Assembly: GCF_963678975.1 (NCBI RefSeq) | Contig: NC_089274.1 | Location: 19,299,633 to 19,363,632 of the forward strand | DNA length: 64,000 nt | DNA from: Dysidea avara | Lineage: Eukaryota; Porifera; Demospongiae; Dictyoceratida; Dysideidae | Direction: 5' to 3' | Part shown: piece after piece, positions 22,840-35,091 of the stretch | Numbering within the stretch: position 1 is the stretch's first letter | Layout: the number at the start of each line of letters is the position of its first letter | The notes under the pieces: model-generated | Databases searched by the model: none | Seen by the model: only the letters and a program-made list of their open reading frames with translations | What the model was told of the DNA's origin: nothing | Position numbers and translations under genes: made by a program

Positions 22840-23720
22840 TGGAGAAGATAATCAAAACATGGGAGCAAGGCAAGCATGTAAAGTTGAAGTTGTTGATGAA
22901 TCATCCCTTGATAAAAAGGATGATCACATGTCTGATGACTTGAAGACTGGCTATCTACCAGATCAAGAGTTCTCTACTATATTATGAACTCTTGACCAGA
23001 TGATGATGGCAGTCTGTCTGATCAAGGATGACTTATCAGATTTCTCTGACCTTCTGTCTGATATAGCTTCTATGGACCACCCATCATATGACCGTATTAT
23101 ATTACGGAGACTATGTACCTGTTAACAATGACCACTTAGCTGACAATGGCCATTCTGCTGAGAGTGACCACCCAGCTGACGACTTTATTGACTTGACATC
23201 AATAACGCTTCCATCTAAGATTAGAAAAAGGTAGACCAATGGGGGCTAATTTAACTTTCATTGGATTGCCCAAGAAGAAGAAATGTGTTGAAGGCCTGGT
23301 AAAGTTTTTGCTAAGAGCTGCTGAAGAGAGGCAAAGACAAATACTCGGTTGGATGCTACTAAGTCATTTGGTTGAAAAGGCTCTGTATGGTGAAAGGCTT
23401 GAATGTAACAATCTAGATAAAGATTTGCGTTTAAAATCCAACCTATTAGATGAAATGTCAACTGGGTCTAAGTTCAAGGGATTTTTAGTGATAGTGCATG
23501 GACTATAGTTTCAGCTGCAATGGTGAATTTGGAAAATACCCAAAATGAATTGCTACACGTGCAACTGAGATCTACTACTTTCTGCATCTGTTGTTTGTGA
23601 GTTTTGTCTACCATCTGAGTTGCACAGGACTGACTGTCTCTGCTGCCCCCAAGAAAGCAATGTGGTATTACTGCTTTGTTATGGAAATCGAGCAGAAGCA
23701 AAGAAGGTCACTGATATAAA
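22840..23720 (+). pseudogene. decayed gene with PHD-finger remnant
   Basis: Conceptual translation needs several frames. An acidic Asp/Ser-rich part near 22870-23200 is followed by LTFIGLPKKKK and an E-rich part ending LLDEMSTGSKFKG (open at 23239-23508). After a frame change come VYHLSCTGL and KKAMWYYC, which resemble the YH-x2-C-x-GL and W-x-C core of a PHD finger. This order is typical of transposon-linked host genes in sponges as I recall them, but I cannot name the family. Stops and frameshifts make it non-functional. Confidence 0.4.
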
Positions 23721-24605
23721 GGTAATGATAAGGTTAATATCACAGTTGTAAAGCAGTCCGTGCAAAAATTTTGCAGATGCCATTTTCCATAGTTAATATT
23801 GCATTTGATCCTGAGCTTTCATGCGTGTGTTTTGACATACTGCAATACATACAATGCACACATCATGGACATACCTCACCAAACCTGAAGATATACTATA
23901 GTACAAAACCCCACGCAGGTACTTAAACTTCATCATCAATTTTAAATGTCCTATAACAATTATGACCCTTTAAGGTAATGTATGATCTTTTAAGGCAGAT
24001 CTAGATCTAGAGTGAAAGAATGTAAGCAGGAATTAGTGAAATAGTTGTTCCAGGTCAAGCAATTGTGCACACAGTTCCTCAGTGTAAACTATGATATCCG
24101 CATGGTGCCAGTAATATCATAATTTTTCAGATGCACAGTAGTACTTGCCCAATTATTCAAGTTGCTTACAGCAGTAATGAGGTAAATCTGACATATAGAT
24201 TAAGTGTGAAAGAAGTTTTTACCTACACACTGGACAAATACACAGATGGACAAATATGTTGGCAATTCTCCTGCCCTGCCACAAAAGTGCTATAAGAGTC
24301 CTTAGGCAGTCATGTGCCAGTACTAAAAAATTGTGAGCATAAAAGTTTGCGGATTAAAACATTGCATGGAACAGATATTACAAAATGGTGCATCAAAAAG
24401 GTCTAAAAAACAAAAAATCTATGACCTAGGCTGAAATTGAATCCAGGTTGATTATAATCACTTGGGGTTAAGGGAGGTGGACAAATTACCACAGTTGTTT
24501 GTCCCTGTAGTTTTTGACAGGAATGTAGTTCAACTTTTCAGTGATCCTTCCCTACACAGTGACCTGAGTCTTCATCGCCCTATAATGAACAAACAAAAGC
24601 ACGCA
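23721..24605. other. no supported gene
   Basis: Non-coding. A stretch at 23880-23945 (CCTGAAGATATACTATAG) faintly resembles the MITE arm at 2460. Nothing else is recognisable. Confidence 0.35.
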
Positions 24606-24799
24606 CAGCGGAACCTCTCTTAACAAATTCCCCAAATTAAGGACACAATAGAAAAAACTTCATTATTACATAATAAGGACAAAAATTTTGGTCCCAAAAG
24701 GTCTGGTTAATACATTTTTACCTCTGAAAGAGGAAAACCTCTATATTACAGCAAAAAGTGGCCTGGTCCCAAAATGTTCGTAATAGAGAGGTTCCACTG
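24606..24799. mobile_element. Tigger/pogo-like MITE (194 bp)
   Basis: Ends CAGCGGAACCTCTCT and AGAGAGGTTCCACTG are inverted, and a TA follows the right end. Interior repeats of CCTCT and GGTCCCAAAA are partly symmetrical. Same size class as 21616-21807. Confidence 0.7.
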
Positions 24800-24937
24800 T
24801 ATTGATTTGCTACAACAATGCTCGAGTTGCCAGATGATGAGCGTTTAAGTTTGCTAACATCCCACATCAATACATGTTAAAAGTTGAACTTTAATAAGGT
24901 GTGCACAAAAGTTACTGTTTAGAAAGGAAAGAATAAA

Positions 24938-25015
24938 TGCCAACGCATGATTTGAACCCACGGCCTCCAACACACTAGTCAGGCATTCCACTATCTGAGC
25001 AGTTTGTGCTGTGGC
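24938..25015 (-). mobile_element. tRNA-derived SINE head or tRNA pseudogene
   Basis: The minus strand begins GCCACAGC and has a D-arm-like GCTCAGATAGTGGAATG, then GTGGGTTCAAATC, which fits the pol III B box (24949-24959 on the plus strand), and ends near TTGGCA. Acceptor pairing is partial and the anticodon stem is broken, so it is not a working tRNA. Confidence 0.5.
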
Positions 25016-25029
25016 TTAAGTTTTTTACA

Positions 25030-25869
25030 CTTTGACCTTCTACACACTGTAGAGAACAAATGGAAGCACATGTGAATTCGTGATAATGATCTTAGAGTAG
25101 CCGGATGATGAGTACTTGATTATCAGCACTGATTGTGTCAATTCATACTGAGTTTGGTGAGTAAGCAGCATGACAGGTGGACAGACAGACAGGTGGTCAG
25201 ACAGCTTTCAGCTTTGTAGACAGACAGATTTACAAGAAAATATAAAGTTTTAAAGTCTATTGCTTTATCATTGTAAAGTATATCTATAGTATGTTGAATC
25301 TACTCCCACAGCATCAAATATTTGATTTAGAACGAATAACAAACTATTTGCCTATTTATAATGTTTATCAATAATTTACCTTTTATTCAGGGCTGGAATA
25401 TCCATGCCAGAATTTGAATGAGGAGAGTGTACATATATGTGATTACTTGGTTTAACCTTTTAGTTACTGTTTCATTCCGTCTGTGCATGCTGATTGATTT
25501 TTTAGCCATTAAGAGCTTACATAGCTAGTAGCATAGATTATAATTCTTATACCATAGATGGTAGATGCCGTTCACAATGTATATGCTATTGCTAGCATAG
25601 ATATACTACTTGGGTGGAATATCTATGGCGCTTATATAGGCAAGACACTATGCATGCTCAGATTACTGTGTAGCAGCTTACACCTTAAGTATCAATATGA
25701 TTATAACTGGGCCCTGTTCCAGTTCATGAAAAAAATTACTTAATGTTGCTAGCCAACATATCAATGAAACTTGGATTGATGTGCTCCCACAGCCCCACCA
25801 CACAAATCAGTCTACTAGAGTAGACTAATCTATTTGTACATACGTGACTGCTGTACAAACAGACAAAGT
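25030..25869. other. no supported gene
   Basis: Non-coding. Short ACAGACAG repeats near 25180-25230. The open frame at 25558-25743 has no recognisable motif. Confidence 0.35.
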
Positions 25870-26045
25870 GGTTACTATTAGTATGTGACCATACAAATAC
25901 CTTTTGCTATGTTGCTGTATGGATAGATTTTTATCTATTCACACATGACCATACGAATAGCAACAGCCGATCTTTTTTGCTATTTGTACGTTGCCGTACA
26001 AATAAATTTTTATCTGTTTGCATGTGACCATATGAATAGCAACGG
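25870..26045. repeat. diverged tandem repeat of about 80 bp
   Basis: Units contain GTGACCATA(C/T)(A/G)AATA followed by TTTTTATCT(A/G)TT. About two and a half units are visible, with internal inverted similarity. Confidence 0.5.
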
Positions 26046-26344
26046 CCTAAAAGTAAAAGTGACTTAGATGCAAGGGACCAACAAGAACTTGTCAACAAGA
26101 TCCAGAACCAACCTCCAGTCTTGCTTCCTTCAATTTGTAGGACCACGTGACCTGAGAGGCAGTGGACTGACAAAACAAGACAAGCATAGGGGGAATAGCA
26201 TTTTTTTTTTCTATGAGTGAACCTTTTCAACATAAAGGTGTGCACATAATTGACGCATATAGGGTGTTTACCCATAGATAATATAGTACAAGTAGGGATT
26301 CACAACAGTGATGTCATTTCTGTAGGAACTAATAGTTTTATGTA

Positions 26345-27800
26345 TGGACAATCCTATGCATGGTAGACCATTTGTTTCAAAAATAATATTTAATATTTGA
26401 TAATAAATTTTAAATTTAATGATTTTGTACTACATTTAATATTTGATGTTGAACATTTGTTATTTGAAATTAACTATTTGATATTTGCTATTCAATTTTT
26501 ATTATTTATTTGACATTCAGTATTAATTTGTTATTTGATTTTTACTATTGATTTTGATATTCAATTTTGTTATTTAATGTTTATTTATTACATTTCAGTA
26601 TTTGTTATTTGATATCGTTATCAGTTATTGATATGGATATATTATCACAGTAATTATTAATCACGAGATTACTTGCAGGTACATGTGTGAGTGAGTACAT
26701 CAAGGTATGGAAGCATGAACAGCAAATTGGAAGGAAGCAGCAATAATAGAGTTTATTGTCAATAATTAGGGTGATTACCACACTAGCCTTGACAAGCTGG
26801 CCACATGCCTGGCTATATGGCTGGTGTGGATGGGAAATAGCAGCGAACTAAGTATATGTGGGCACTGAGTTGCCTTATGCACATCATGCATCTTGTAAGT
26901 TAATATCATTGACACCCTTAGTTTTGTCTGCCACTGCATGGGAGTTGGTTTGTGAGGCTACCACCTTTTATAAGGTCAGACAAACTTGATTAATTGTTTC
27001 TCATCCCCACCTGCATCCCTTTATTACCCCACCACCTCTAATTTCATTATTGCTGTTATCAATCATATGCACACGTATTTTGATGCTAAGAAGGCTGGCT
27101 ATCATTTTTTACAGCATAGCATTTGACCTCAGAAACGGCAGTAAAATGTAAGCACTATAGTTCTTAAAAGGCTTTAGCTAACTTTTATGGAAACAGGAAG
27201 TTGATTTGGAGTATTTTCTATAATAATGAATAATGAAAAATGAACTCCCGCCTGCATAAAAATCTGTGAATGAGAAACAAGTAATCAAGTTTGCCTGGCC
27301 TAAGTGTCTGGCTTCCCTTGTGGGGGATGATTTTAGGTTGTCTGTGTTGTTGTCTGGGTTTCTGAATTGCTTCGATCTGCCACACAGTGTATTCATGGAA
27401 CATGTTCTTCCATTGGTGTTTACTTCAGGGATGAGAGTGGAGTCCCACCTGGTACAGTAATGGTTTTTGAGCCTTGCTGGTAGCAAGGGCAGTCTATCTA
27501 GCCCGGGGAAAAATCAACACTTGCAGGTATGGCATAATACATAAATAATTTAAATTACGGTGTTACATTTTAGCATAATAAATTACATATACCTTATTAT
27601 GGTTTTAGGTGATGGAGGTATATAGTGGGGGAAGTTGGGCTGCCTCACCTGGTAAGCAGCTGAGAGAAGGTAAGGTACAGTTCTATGTATCTATACCAGT
27701 CACAACTCTCCCAACAGGTGACACCAAGGCATTTACCTGGTCTCATTGATCAGCAGTTGATGGAACTAGGTGTTGCCACAATTGGTGACAGAGCTTGCAT
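26345..27800. repeat. left arm of a second large inverted repeat
   Basis: 26345-26760 is an inverted counterpart of about 30820-31165: both hold the ATTTGATATTTG-rich tract, the CACGAGATTACTTG block and AAGCATGAACAGC. The match resumes at about 27715-27795 with 30575-30665. The left arm is split by a 317-bp MITE and other DNA. In the resumed part the plus strand reads LIDQQLMELGVATIGDRA, faintly like a SAM-domain helix; the right arm has a frameshifted version. I take it to be a decayed transposon or gene copy. Confidence 0.55.
26984..27300. mobile_element. Harbinger/Tourist-like MITE, copy B
   Basis: Ends GGTCAGACAAACTTGATTA and the inverse of GGCCAGGCAAACTTGATTA. TAA flanks both sides (26981-26983 and 27301-27303). 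Inner ends carry GTTTCTCATCC. The TAA target and GG-C ends fit PIF/Harbinger MITEs. It is the inverted relative of the element at 36098. Confidence 0.75.
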
Positions 27801-29150
27801 TAAGAGCTGCCTGTCACGCTAAGAAAAGTATGATTTGTACTGTATTGGTACTTATTTATAGTTGATTACTATCTTTTGGTAGTACCACCAGAAGATATCA
27901 GTCAGAAGCCCAACAGATGATGGGTCATAAACCCAAGTTTGAAGTCGGCAGTATCCCTACTACCAAGTCTACTCAAAGAGGCAGTAAATGCAAACCAACA
28001 TTAACATTTACTGCAAGTACTGCTAAGCATCGTCAAAGCATCTTTTAAAAATTTAATACATACATGGGCATTGTATTTTTGATCACTGAGTAAGCATTGT
28101 CATTTTATATTTGAATTAGTCACAAAGCAAAGCTTAATTGCAACAAATGCAGTAGCTGTCTAGAAATTTAAGACCCACTGCTAGCTTGCAGTACCTTATT
28201 ATACGTTCATGTGAATATAACGCTGGAGTGGTTAGGCTAGCTGTCCATGCATGTATATCAAATAAAATAGCATGTGTTTCAATGTGTCCTTGCACTATTA
28301 TTATCATTATTATTACTAGGACCGCGTCACGTACAACCAAGTACATACACCAATGTTGCAACCTACCCATTGGGCAAGTATAAACAGTGCCATAGGCAGC
28401 ACTCAGAGCAGTGTACGTGTACTGGTGGAAATGACACATAGGCATACGTACACAGGCAAGGGAGTTTAACTGGCATCAGAAAACCACAATACTAAAACAC
28501 AACCTACACAAAAACCAAGCTATATTGATAGTAGCTATATATTGTAGGTGTGACATGTCTCTCAAGATGACTCAGCAGTGAAGTGAGGCTATGCAGAACA
28601 AGGGACATGGTGAAGGCACAATTAACAATTGATCCCAATCAAGCCAATATGGCACAACAGACTCTGTTGTAACTAGAGGCCACAGGTGATGCGCCAGTAT
28701 ATCACCGGTGTGGCATTGGCACAGTGATCACAGTCTATAATATTATGCATACAGCCATGCACAACATACAGGAGATAGTTACACATTGTTGTATATGCAG
28801 CACTGCATCGGCTTCTTGTTTAGCTATTATACAGATTCACAGTATAGTAGATAAGTCCAGTGGAAAATAATTCCAGCCGCTAGCAAGCCAGATGAAGGAT
28901 GTATAATACAACTACCACCAGTACAAGTATTACATTACTCATTACCTTGTTGTTCCAGCTGGTTGTTTATGAGCGCATCAGCTGGTATCCCAACTGGTCA
29001 TCAGCTGGTTACTGATTCACTGCATGATGCCTGGAGCGCATATCCTGCACACAAAATACACAGTTACAAACATTTAAACATACTTGTAATGTTGTTGTTT
29101 ACCAGTAAAGTGGCCTCTGGCCTCTCCGCAGACATTTACTAATCTTCTTC
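27801..29150. other. no supported gene
   Basis: Non-coding. The frames at 28134-28445 and 28186-28383 overlap on opposite strands and lack motifs. The sequence GGCAAGGGCAGT-TATCTAG just upstream at 27485-27503 also occurs at 61749-61768. Confidence 0.35.
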
Positions 29151-29849
29151 TAGTATAGCAGCGTAGCCCCCAAAATTGGCAATATTGTGCACTTTTTCAT
29201 AAAACCATGAAACTTTTTGCATAAATAGTACTCCTCATGACATGTAATTTTAGATATAGTGCCATCACTGAGTTGACCTTTGGTGACCTTTACGGCCATT
29301 TTTGTTCAGAAAATTGATCATTTTTGTCTTTAACTCCCTGAGGCAGTAATTAACTTGTTAAAACATGGTGCCAAACAAATGATCTTGCTGATAGAAACAA
29401 CTTGGTTTTTATTTGAAACCAATAGGTAATGTCATTACAAAGTTATGATCATTTTTACAAACTGCAAAATTTGATAAATTTACCTGCCCTTGAGGTGTGA
29501 ATTACCTGTGGGCAGATGATTATGCATAAATTTATTAAATTTTGCAGCTAATAAAAATACTCATAACTTAAGAATGAAATCATCTATTGACTTCAAATAA
29601 AAACCAAGTTGTTTCTATCAGCAAGATCTTTTGCTTAGTACCATGTTTTAACAAGTTAATTACTGCCTCAGGGAGTTAAAGACAAAAATGATCAATTTTC
29701 TGTACAAAAATGGCAGTAAAGGTCACCAAAGGTCAAATCAACGATGGCACTATATCTGAAAATACATGTATTGAGGACTACTACTTATGTGGAAAGTTTC
29801 ATGGCTTTATGAAAAAGTACACAATTTTTGGGTTGTGCCGCTATACTAT
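29151..29849. mobile_element. foldback element, two arms of about 330 bp
   Basis: The left arm starts TAGTATAGCAGCG; the right arm ends CCGCTATACTA. The arms (about 29151-29490 and 29525-29849) are inverted and highly similar through landmarks such as TTTGTCTTTAACTCCCTGAG and AAACAACTTGGTTTTTATTT. TTC flanks both ends, a possible 3-bp target duplication. Only about 40 bp is unpaired, so it would form a very long hairpin. It lies between the arms of the 26.3/31.1-kb inverted repeat. Confidence 0.8.
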
Positions 29850-30574
29850 TCGAGCAATCTGTAATTAAACAAGGGCGTGGTGCCGGGCGTTATATAGAAT
29901 TACATGTACAGTAAAGTCATCAGCACGAACAGGCGTACTTATTATACGGTTGTGCCTTCATTCACAGGCGAATCTATCCCCACTTAGTTCATGTCTCTAG
30001 GCCTCGTAGTTTTCTCGAACCTTATTTATTATTTATTGATTCATTCATTATTAATGACGTAATTTTAACCGTATTTCGTATTATTCTTAGTACTTGGTTG
30101 TATAATTAGCACTTTACAGTGACCAGCACTATACTGGTAACTGCTTGTATGTTCACAGATTTACATACATAGTGGCTCTATCTGAAAATGACATCATATT
30201 GGGGAAGGGGGGGGGTGCTCTTATATTTTTGAGTGCAGCTTCCTATGGAGATCAGAATAAAATTATCTGATCAATCACCAAACAAAAAACTACAACCAAC
30301 ATGCGCATATGGTTATAAGATATTAAAACAAATGATTTAAGAAGCACATTGATTGTAGAGTTTGACTAAAGCCTGTATTCTTTAATTAATAGCTAACCCG
30401 TGTTAGTTATAATTCCTGATCCTCTCTAGTTTGGCTAATTTTTCCATATAGGGAATAATGAAGTCCCCTTTCTCTAAGTAGCTATGTGATGCAATTTCAA
30501 ATATAGAGGTCATAATGGAATAATTTACCATAAATTCAGTATAATGAGGATGCATGACAATACTGAGCAAGCAC

Positions 30575-31165
30575 CTCTTCTGTCACCAATTGTGGCAACA
30601 TGCACCTATATAGTTCTGTCAATTGCCGATCAGTGACGCCAGGTACAAGCCTTGGTGTTACCTGTCAGATGTCACAGACTTGTAACTAGCATATTTATTT
30701 ATATTAAGGTGCAAAGTGTGTAGGAGGTAACAGATGCATGCAATATTGCCCGAGCTGGTAAGGCGCTACCCTCAATTGACAACACTATTATCATTTTCAC
30801 CTCGGATTGAGCTTCGCTGCTTCCTTCAAATTCGCTGTTCATGCTTTCACACCTTGATGTAGCTCACACTTGTACCAAGCAATCTCGTGATTACTGTAGA
30901 ACCCAATAATTACTGCGATACTGTATCCGTATCAATAACTGATAAATGATAAATGCTGAAATGTAATAACTAAAACAAAATTGAATATCAAATAGTAAAA
31001 ATCAAATAATAAATATTGAATATCAAAATAATATCAAATAGTAAATACCAAATAACAAATGTTCAACGACAAATATTAAATGTAGTACAAAATCATTAAA
31101 TTTACTTTTATTATCAAATATTAAATATTATTTTTGAAACAAATGGCCTACTATACAATCCTGTC
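30575..31165. repeat. right arm of the second large inverted repeat
   Basis: Inverted counterpart of 26345-26760 and 27715-27795. In this arm the two matched parts are close together (about 150 bp apart), so this arm is nearer the original form. Confidence 0.55.
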
Positions 31166-31167
31166 AT

Positions 31168-31320
31168 GGAAAAATCAGTCCGGGTAAAATCGGTCCGGCT
31201 GGACCGATTTTGGATACCAAAACTGGTCTGGCCGGACTGATTTTGGCGTATATAGTCCAGCTAGACCATTTTTGGCATCCAAATTTGGTTCAGCCTGACC
31301 AAAAGTGGTCCAGGCAGGTG
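31168..31320. repeat. tandem GGTCCGGCTGGACC-type palindromic repeat
   Basis: At least four diverged units of about 25-30 bp, each a small palindrome around CCGGCTGGACC or CTGGCCGGAC followed by GATTTTGG. The whole block could fold into a row of hairpins. Confidence 0.6.
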
Positions 31321-32815
31321 TGAATTTTTTTATTATCATTTAAAGATTTTACAGTGTAAAAAAGCAGTGACAAACAAATCTACGAGATGACTACACGGTC
31401 AATAGTATGTATAGCTAGTTATGTATAGCTACCAATGCAGCAGTTAAGTATTATTCCATGGCACTGGGTAGTGGGTATAGGGTAGAATTGTAAATATTTG
31501 GTGTCAGGAACCACTGCATGGCCTGCAAACTACAATATTACGAGTAGCATAGTTTCGTTTCCCGGGCTGATTTATGGAAAAATAATACTTATTAGGTAGA
31601 AACTAAATTCCATGTCATAGCTATAAATATGCAACGATTAACACAGTCACAAAATTAATATTGTTTTAATTTAAAGCAGTGTGGGATGATAACAGTCCTG
31701 CATCCTTCTTCATATGAGATTGAACCTGAGAGCATTTTCAGTGGTGTATCTATACTTGATTAATATTGCCATACATAATGACTGTACATAGACCAAAGCA
31801 CTTCATTCCAGTGATGATGCCTGACATGCTCATTATTTGAGATTCATAAATGAAAATAGCTATAGCTAAGTTTCCTGCAGTGATCCGTCACAAACAAATT
31901 ACAAGTCAAACCTTAGTTTCTGGCCACCCGCACGCATGTAAAACCTGGAACCCCAGTTTATGAGGACTATTAATATCGCAGGCGCTTAAGTGCACATGAC
32001 CCAGTAGAAACCTAGGACACTGATTTTTTAAACACGGCAAAAGATTGAGATACTCTAATAGAACAGTCAGGGAGTCTAGCTAATACAGCACTCACACTAT
32101 ACCCTTAACTCTACTGCACTACTAAAACGTTTCTGACTAGTTTTGTACTTGATTATATAGATACTTCTGTTACCAGTAATCAAAGAAGCTTCAGTATGTA
32201 GCATTGACTACTAGCCTAATAGGTCATAGCCTGTTTTAACTTTCCTAACTGAATTCAAATGTGGTCCTCTGTAATGATTAGTCTAGTAACTCTTCTAGTG
32301 GAACTTCCTTATCACTGAACACTGGCACACTGACTGGATAGCCAGTAATATTAGGTGAACTCAAACTTCAAAATTTCTATGACTAATCAATAACTGTATG
32401 GTCCTACATTGACAAGTCCTTAGTTAAAACATCAACTCCCACGTGATCACTAAAAAACACTAGCCTGGAGTAATCAATGATTGACAGTTATATAGGTTTA
32501 CCGAATAGCTAGAAACACATAGTGGGCTAAGACTTCAGATTTGAATGAAGAGTTTCTGATGTGCATATATTCCATTGTGGATCATTTTCCAACTTACCTT
32601 GCTGACATAGCTAACGAGACATCTCACTTGGAAAGTAAAAGTAGCTATACACAAGGAGACTGCTTGGCTATACATTGTTGTGCTCAGTTGTTTTTAAGCA
32701 ACGTAGCTAGCCATCAACAATTTTCTTAGTGCATTTTTGCAGAAGCATAATTACTTATGCTGTAAGAATATTCAATTTGGTTAATAAACTAAAATCAGCA
32801 TGAATGAACAAATAA
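31321..32815. other. no supported gene
   Basis: Non-coding. An inverted GACTGTTCTATTAGAGTATC copy lies at about 32047-32068. The open frame at 32541-32729 has no recognisable motif. Confidence 0.35.
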
Positions 32816-32819
32816 TAAT

Positions 32820-32955
32820 ACTAGTGGCGCCTGGTGGAAGATTGGATGTTTAAGGTGAAGAAAGTGGATGGCTCAATGTCATAGTATCGATTGAGTATTT
32901 TGTATGTTTCAATCATACCACCTCTTTGGCATCTCTCAGCTTAGGGTTTGACTTG
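32820..32955 (-). mobile_element. LINE fragment
   Basis: The minus strand reads RGGMIETYKILNRYYDIEPS then SSTRRH, the RGDMI-ETYKIL and TRGH blocks of LINE ORF2 C termini. It is about 130 bp and cannot function. Confidence 0.65.
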
Positions 32956-33045
32956 GTCTTGGTTACAGGTTCAGAATCAGCCTCACTCACATTCAATGCC
33001 ACGAAAATCATTGGTGCCACACCTGAGCAACCATAGTCTCGTCAA

Positions 33046-33128
33046 CACAGACTATACTTTTTCTCTTGTCATTTGGTCATATGTCTTTATTCCCAACCAA
33101 ATGACAAAAGAAAATAATACAGTCTGTG
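33046..33128. repeat. 83-bp hairpin
   Basis: Left arm 33046-33077 (CACAGACTATACTTTTTCTC...) and right arm 33096-33128 are near-perfect inverses with an 18-base loop. Ends CACAGACT and AGTCTGTG. No flanking duplication is obvious. Confidence 0.6.
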
Positions 33129-33761
33129 TATAGCAAAGAAGTTTTGAGACAAACTGGCTGCAAACCAACGTTATTTGATAACACTCACTTAATCTAATAG
33201 TGAACAGGAAACTGTCAAGGTAAATTCAAGAAGAAGCAAAGTGAGATATGGCCACTCAAAAGTCCCTACCTGCAATGAGGCAATGGGTAGTCACTTCCTT
33301 ACCATCAGTTGATACACTTGCTACCAAGATTAAGAATTTTGATTGTCGAAATTTTGTCTTGATTGCTTAACCTATAAAAGGGCCTTGATTCTTGATCATC
33401 TACTGTAAAATCCAGTAAATTCTTGTGTTGCTACAAGTTAGCTTTCAAAGACCGTCACTTTTGCAGACATCTTGATCACTTGATTCACTGTACAAAGCCC
33501 CTTGATTGAATCTTTATCCCAGTCGTGACTCATTTCATTGCCCATAGTGACATCACCGTTGCAATCCTTCCTTAGGCCACTTCAACTTGATTTCCTGTTT
33601 CCCGTCCACCACCTGCATGATTTTTTTTTTTAGCCAAGCCATTATTCTGTAAACTGACGTATTCTAAGTATCATGTGATTGTTTAGTCCAGATTCTTAAT
33701 TAGACACAATGGAACACATGGCACCAGCAAGTGTACTGACTTTATGATAATGCTGCAGGAA

Positions 33762-34086
33762 CAGTGGCAGATTTAGGAGGGGGTGGTTTCAAGGTTTCCA
33801 CGGAAACCCCTTTTACAATTGATTATGCAACATTTGAGTATTTAATTAAATATTGCAGCGTGCACCTGTAATAAGCATCCCTAAGATTCGTATGGGTGAT
33901 AAAATCACAAAGAGTTATACATACAGTATTATGTTAGGACTTTTTGCACTGGCGAAACTTCATACTTTTGCCTTTGAAATGCATTCAACAGCATGTAGTG
34001 ACCTTTTTTTGGGTCTTCGGCTTACAGCTAGGCTGAAATTGCAATTCCAGAGTGGAACCTGAACCCCCCTCTGAGATCCGCCACTG
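33762..34086. mobile_element. CAGNGGCGG-family element
   Basis: Begins CAGTGGCAGATTTAGGAGGG and ends GAGATCCGCCACTG, inverted relatives of each other. 325 bp, no coding capacity. The 8-bp flanks do not match, so its target duplication is lost or the ends are slightly off. Confidence 0.6.
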
Positions 34087-34750
34087 AAGAAATTGTTCTT
34101 AGTTTAACTATGTTACAAGTTAATGACGAGGATAGTCAAGCATTATTCCTCACCAGTGTTGAGTGATCTTCGTATTTCAGGTCACAAGTACACATTAGAT
34201 GCTGCAAGTGCAGCTGTATAGTAGTAGCTAAACACGCCTTGTGGCTGTGTAATGGTATGTACAAAACATGTGTACTGTGTTCACGAGTAGTAGTTAGCAT
34301 AATGGAATAATGGAATTTGCCACCCACCCACATGGCAAAGTTTGTTTGGCTAGGACGCCGGGGAACAGGAAATCAAGTTGGAGTGGCCTTACCTCGCTCC
34401 TTACTATATTATCTATGGTTTATCCCATCAATACAGAAAGAAACCATCATGATTGATGAATGTGTACAAAAAAAAAAAAGAGACAAGTATGTAAATCCTC
34501 GGACTAACATGTGACCACAGATCTGATCTACACAGTAGTCAGTTGTGGGCATGGCCGCAAGGAAAAAAAAGTGTAACTACATGCATACATACATACAAGA
34601 AAAAAAACCCTGTAAGGTAACTACATAACCTAGTTCAGTCAGTCTGGGTCGATAGTCCATTCTTTACAGTTCATCCCAAAAAAGATCCTCTGAGATGCAG
34701 AAATTGATGCCCCAGCCATTTTATTCAAAACAGCTCTAACAGACTTAATT
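34087..34750. other. no supported gene
   Basis: Non-coding. The open frames at 34136-34333 and 34317-34514 have no recognisable motif. Confidence 0.35.
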
Positions 34751-34754
34751 AAAT

Positions 34755-34882
34755 GCTGGTACACTCACAGGTGACTCGGTGTCCACACACGTTCACTAGT
34801 GGTTTCATTGATTGTTTCTGGTCCTCGTTTCTGGTACTGACTTGTGCACATTTGTTCCATTTCACGTGCACATTTGTTCCAT
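34755..34882 (-). pseudogene. broken copy of MNAT1 exon 1
   Basis: The minus strand starts ATGGAACAAATGTG as MNAT1 does, and the splice-donor region (gtgagtgtaccag) and surrounding bases match 11722-11807. Indels destroy the RING cysteine spacing and lead to a stop. A 22-bp tandem duplication (units starting GTGCACATTTG) repeats the start codon region. It is divergent from GIY-YIG copy 3, whose start is about 210 bp away. Confidence 0.8.
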
Positions 34883-34964
34883 TTCACGTGCAAGCACACG
34901 TGCACCTGGTCTCAGAATTTCCCCATTTTATATTACGTAATGCATCCGTCCAGTGCATGGGGGG

Positions 34965-34974
34965 TATTTAAATA
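34965..34974 (+). promoter_or_regulatory. TATA-like box before GIY-YIG copy 3
   Basis: TATTTAAATA lies 118 bp upstream of the start codon. Distance to the transcript start is unknown. Confidence 0.3.
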
Positions 34975-35091
34975 ATGAGATGATATGCACCGTCAGCCTT
35001 GTAATCAGTTGAGTTGAACATTTCTGTAACGAAACTCATGCAGAACGAAACAAGCTGATAGCAAGAGTGACACGTAGACGAGTGAGTAGTG

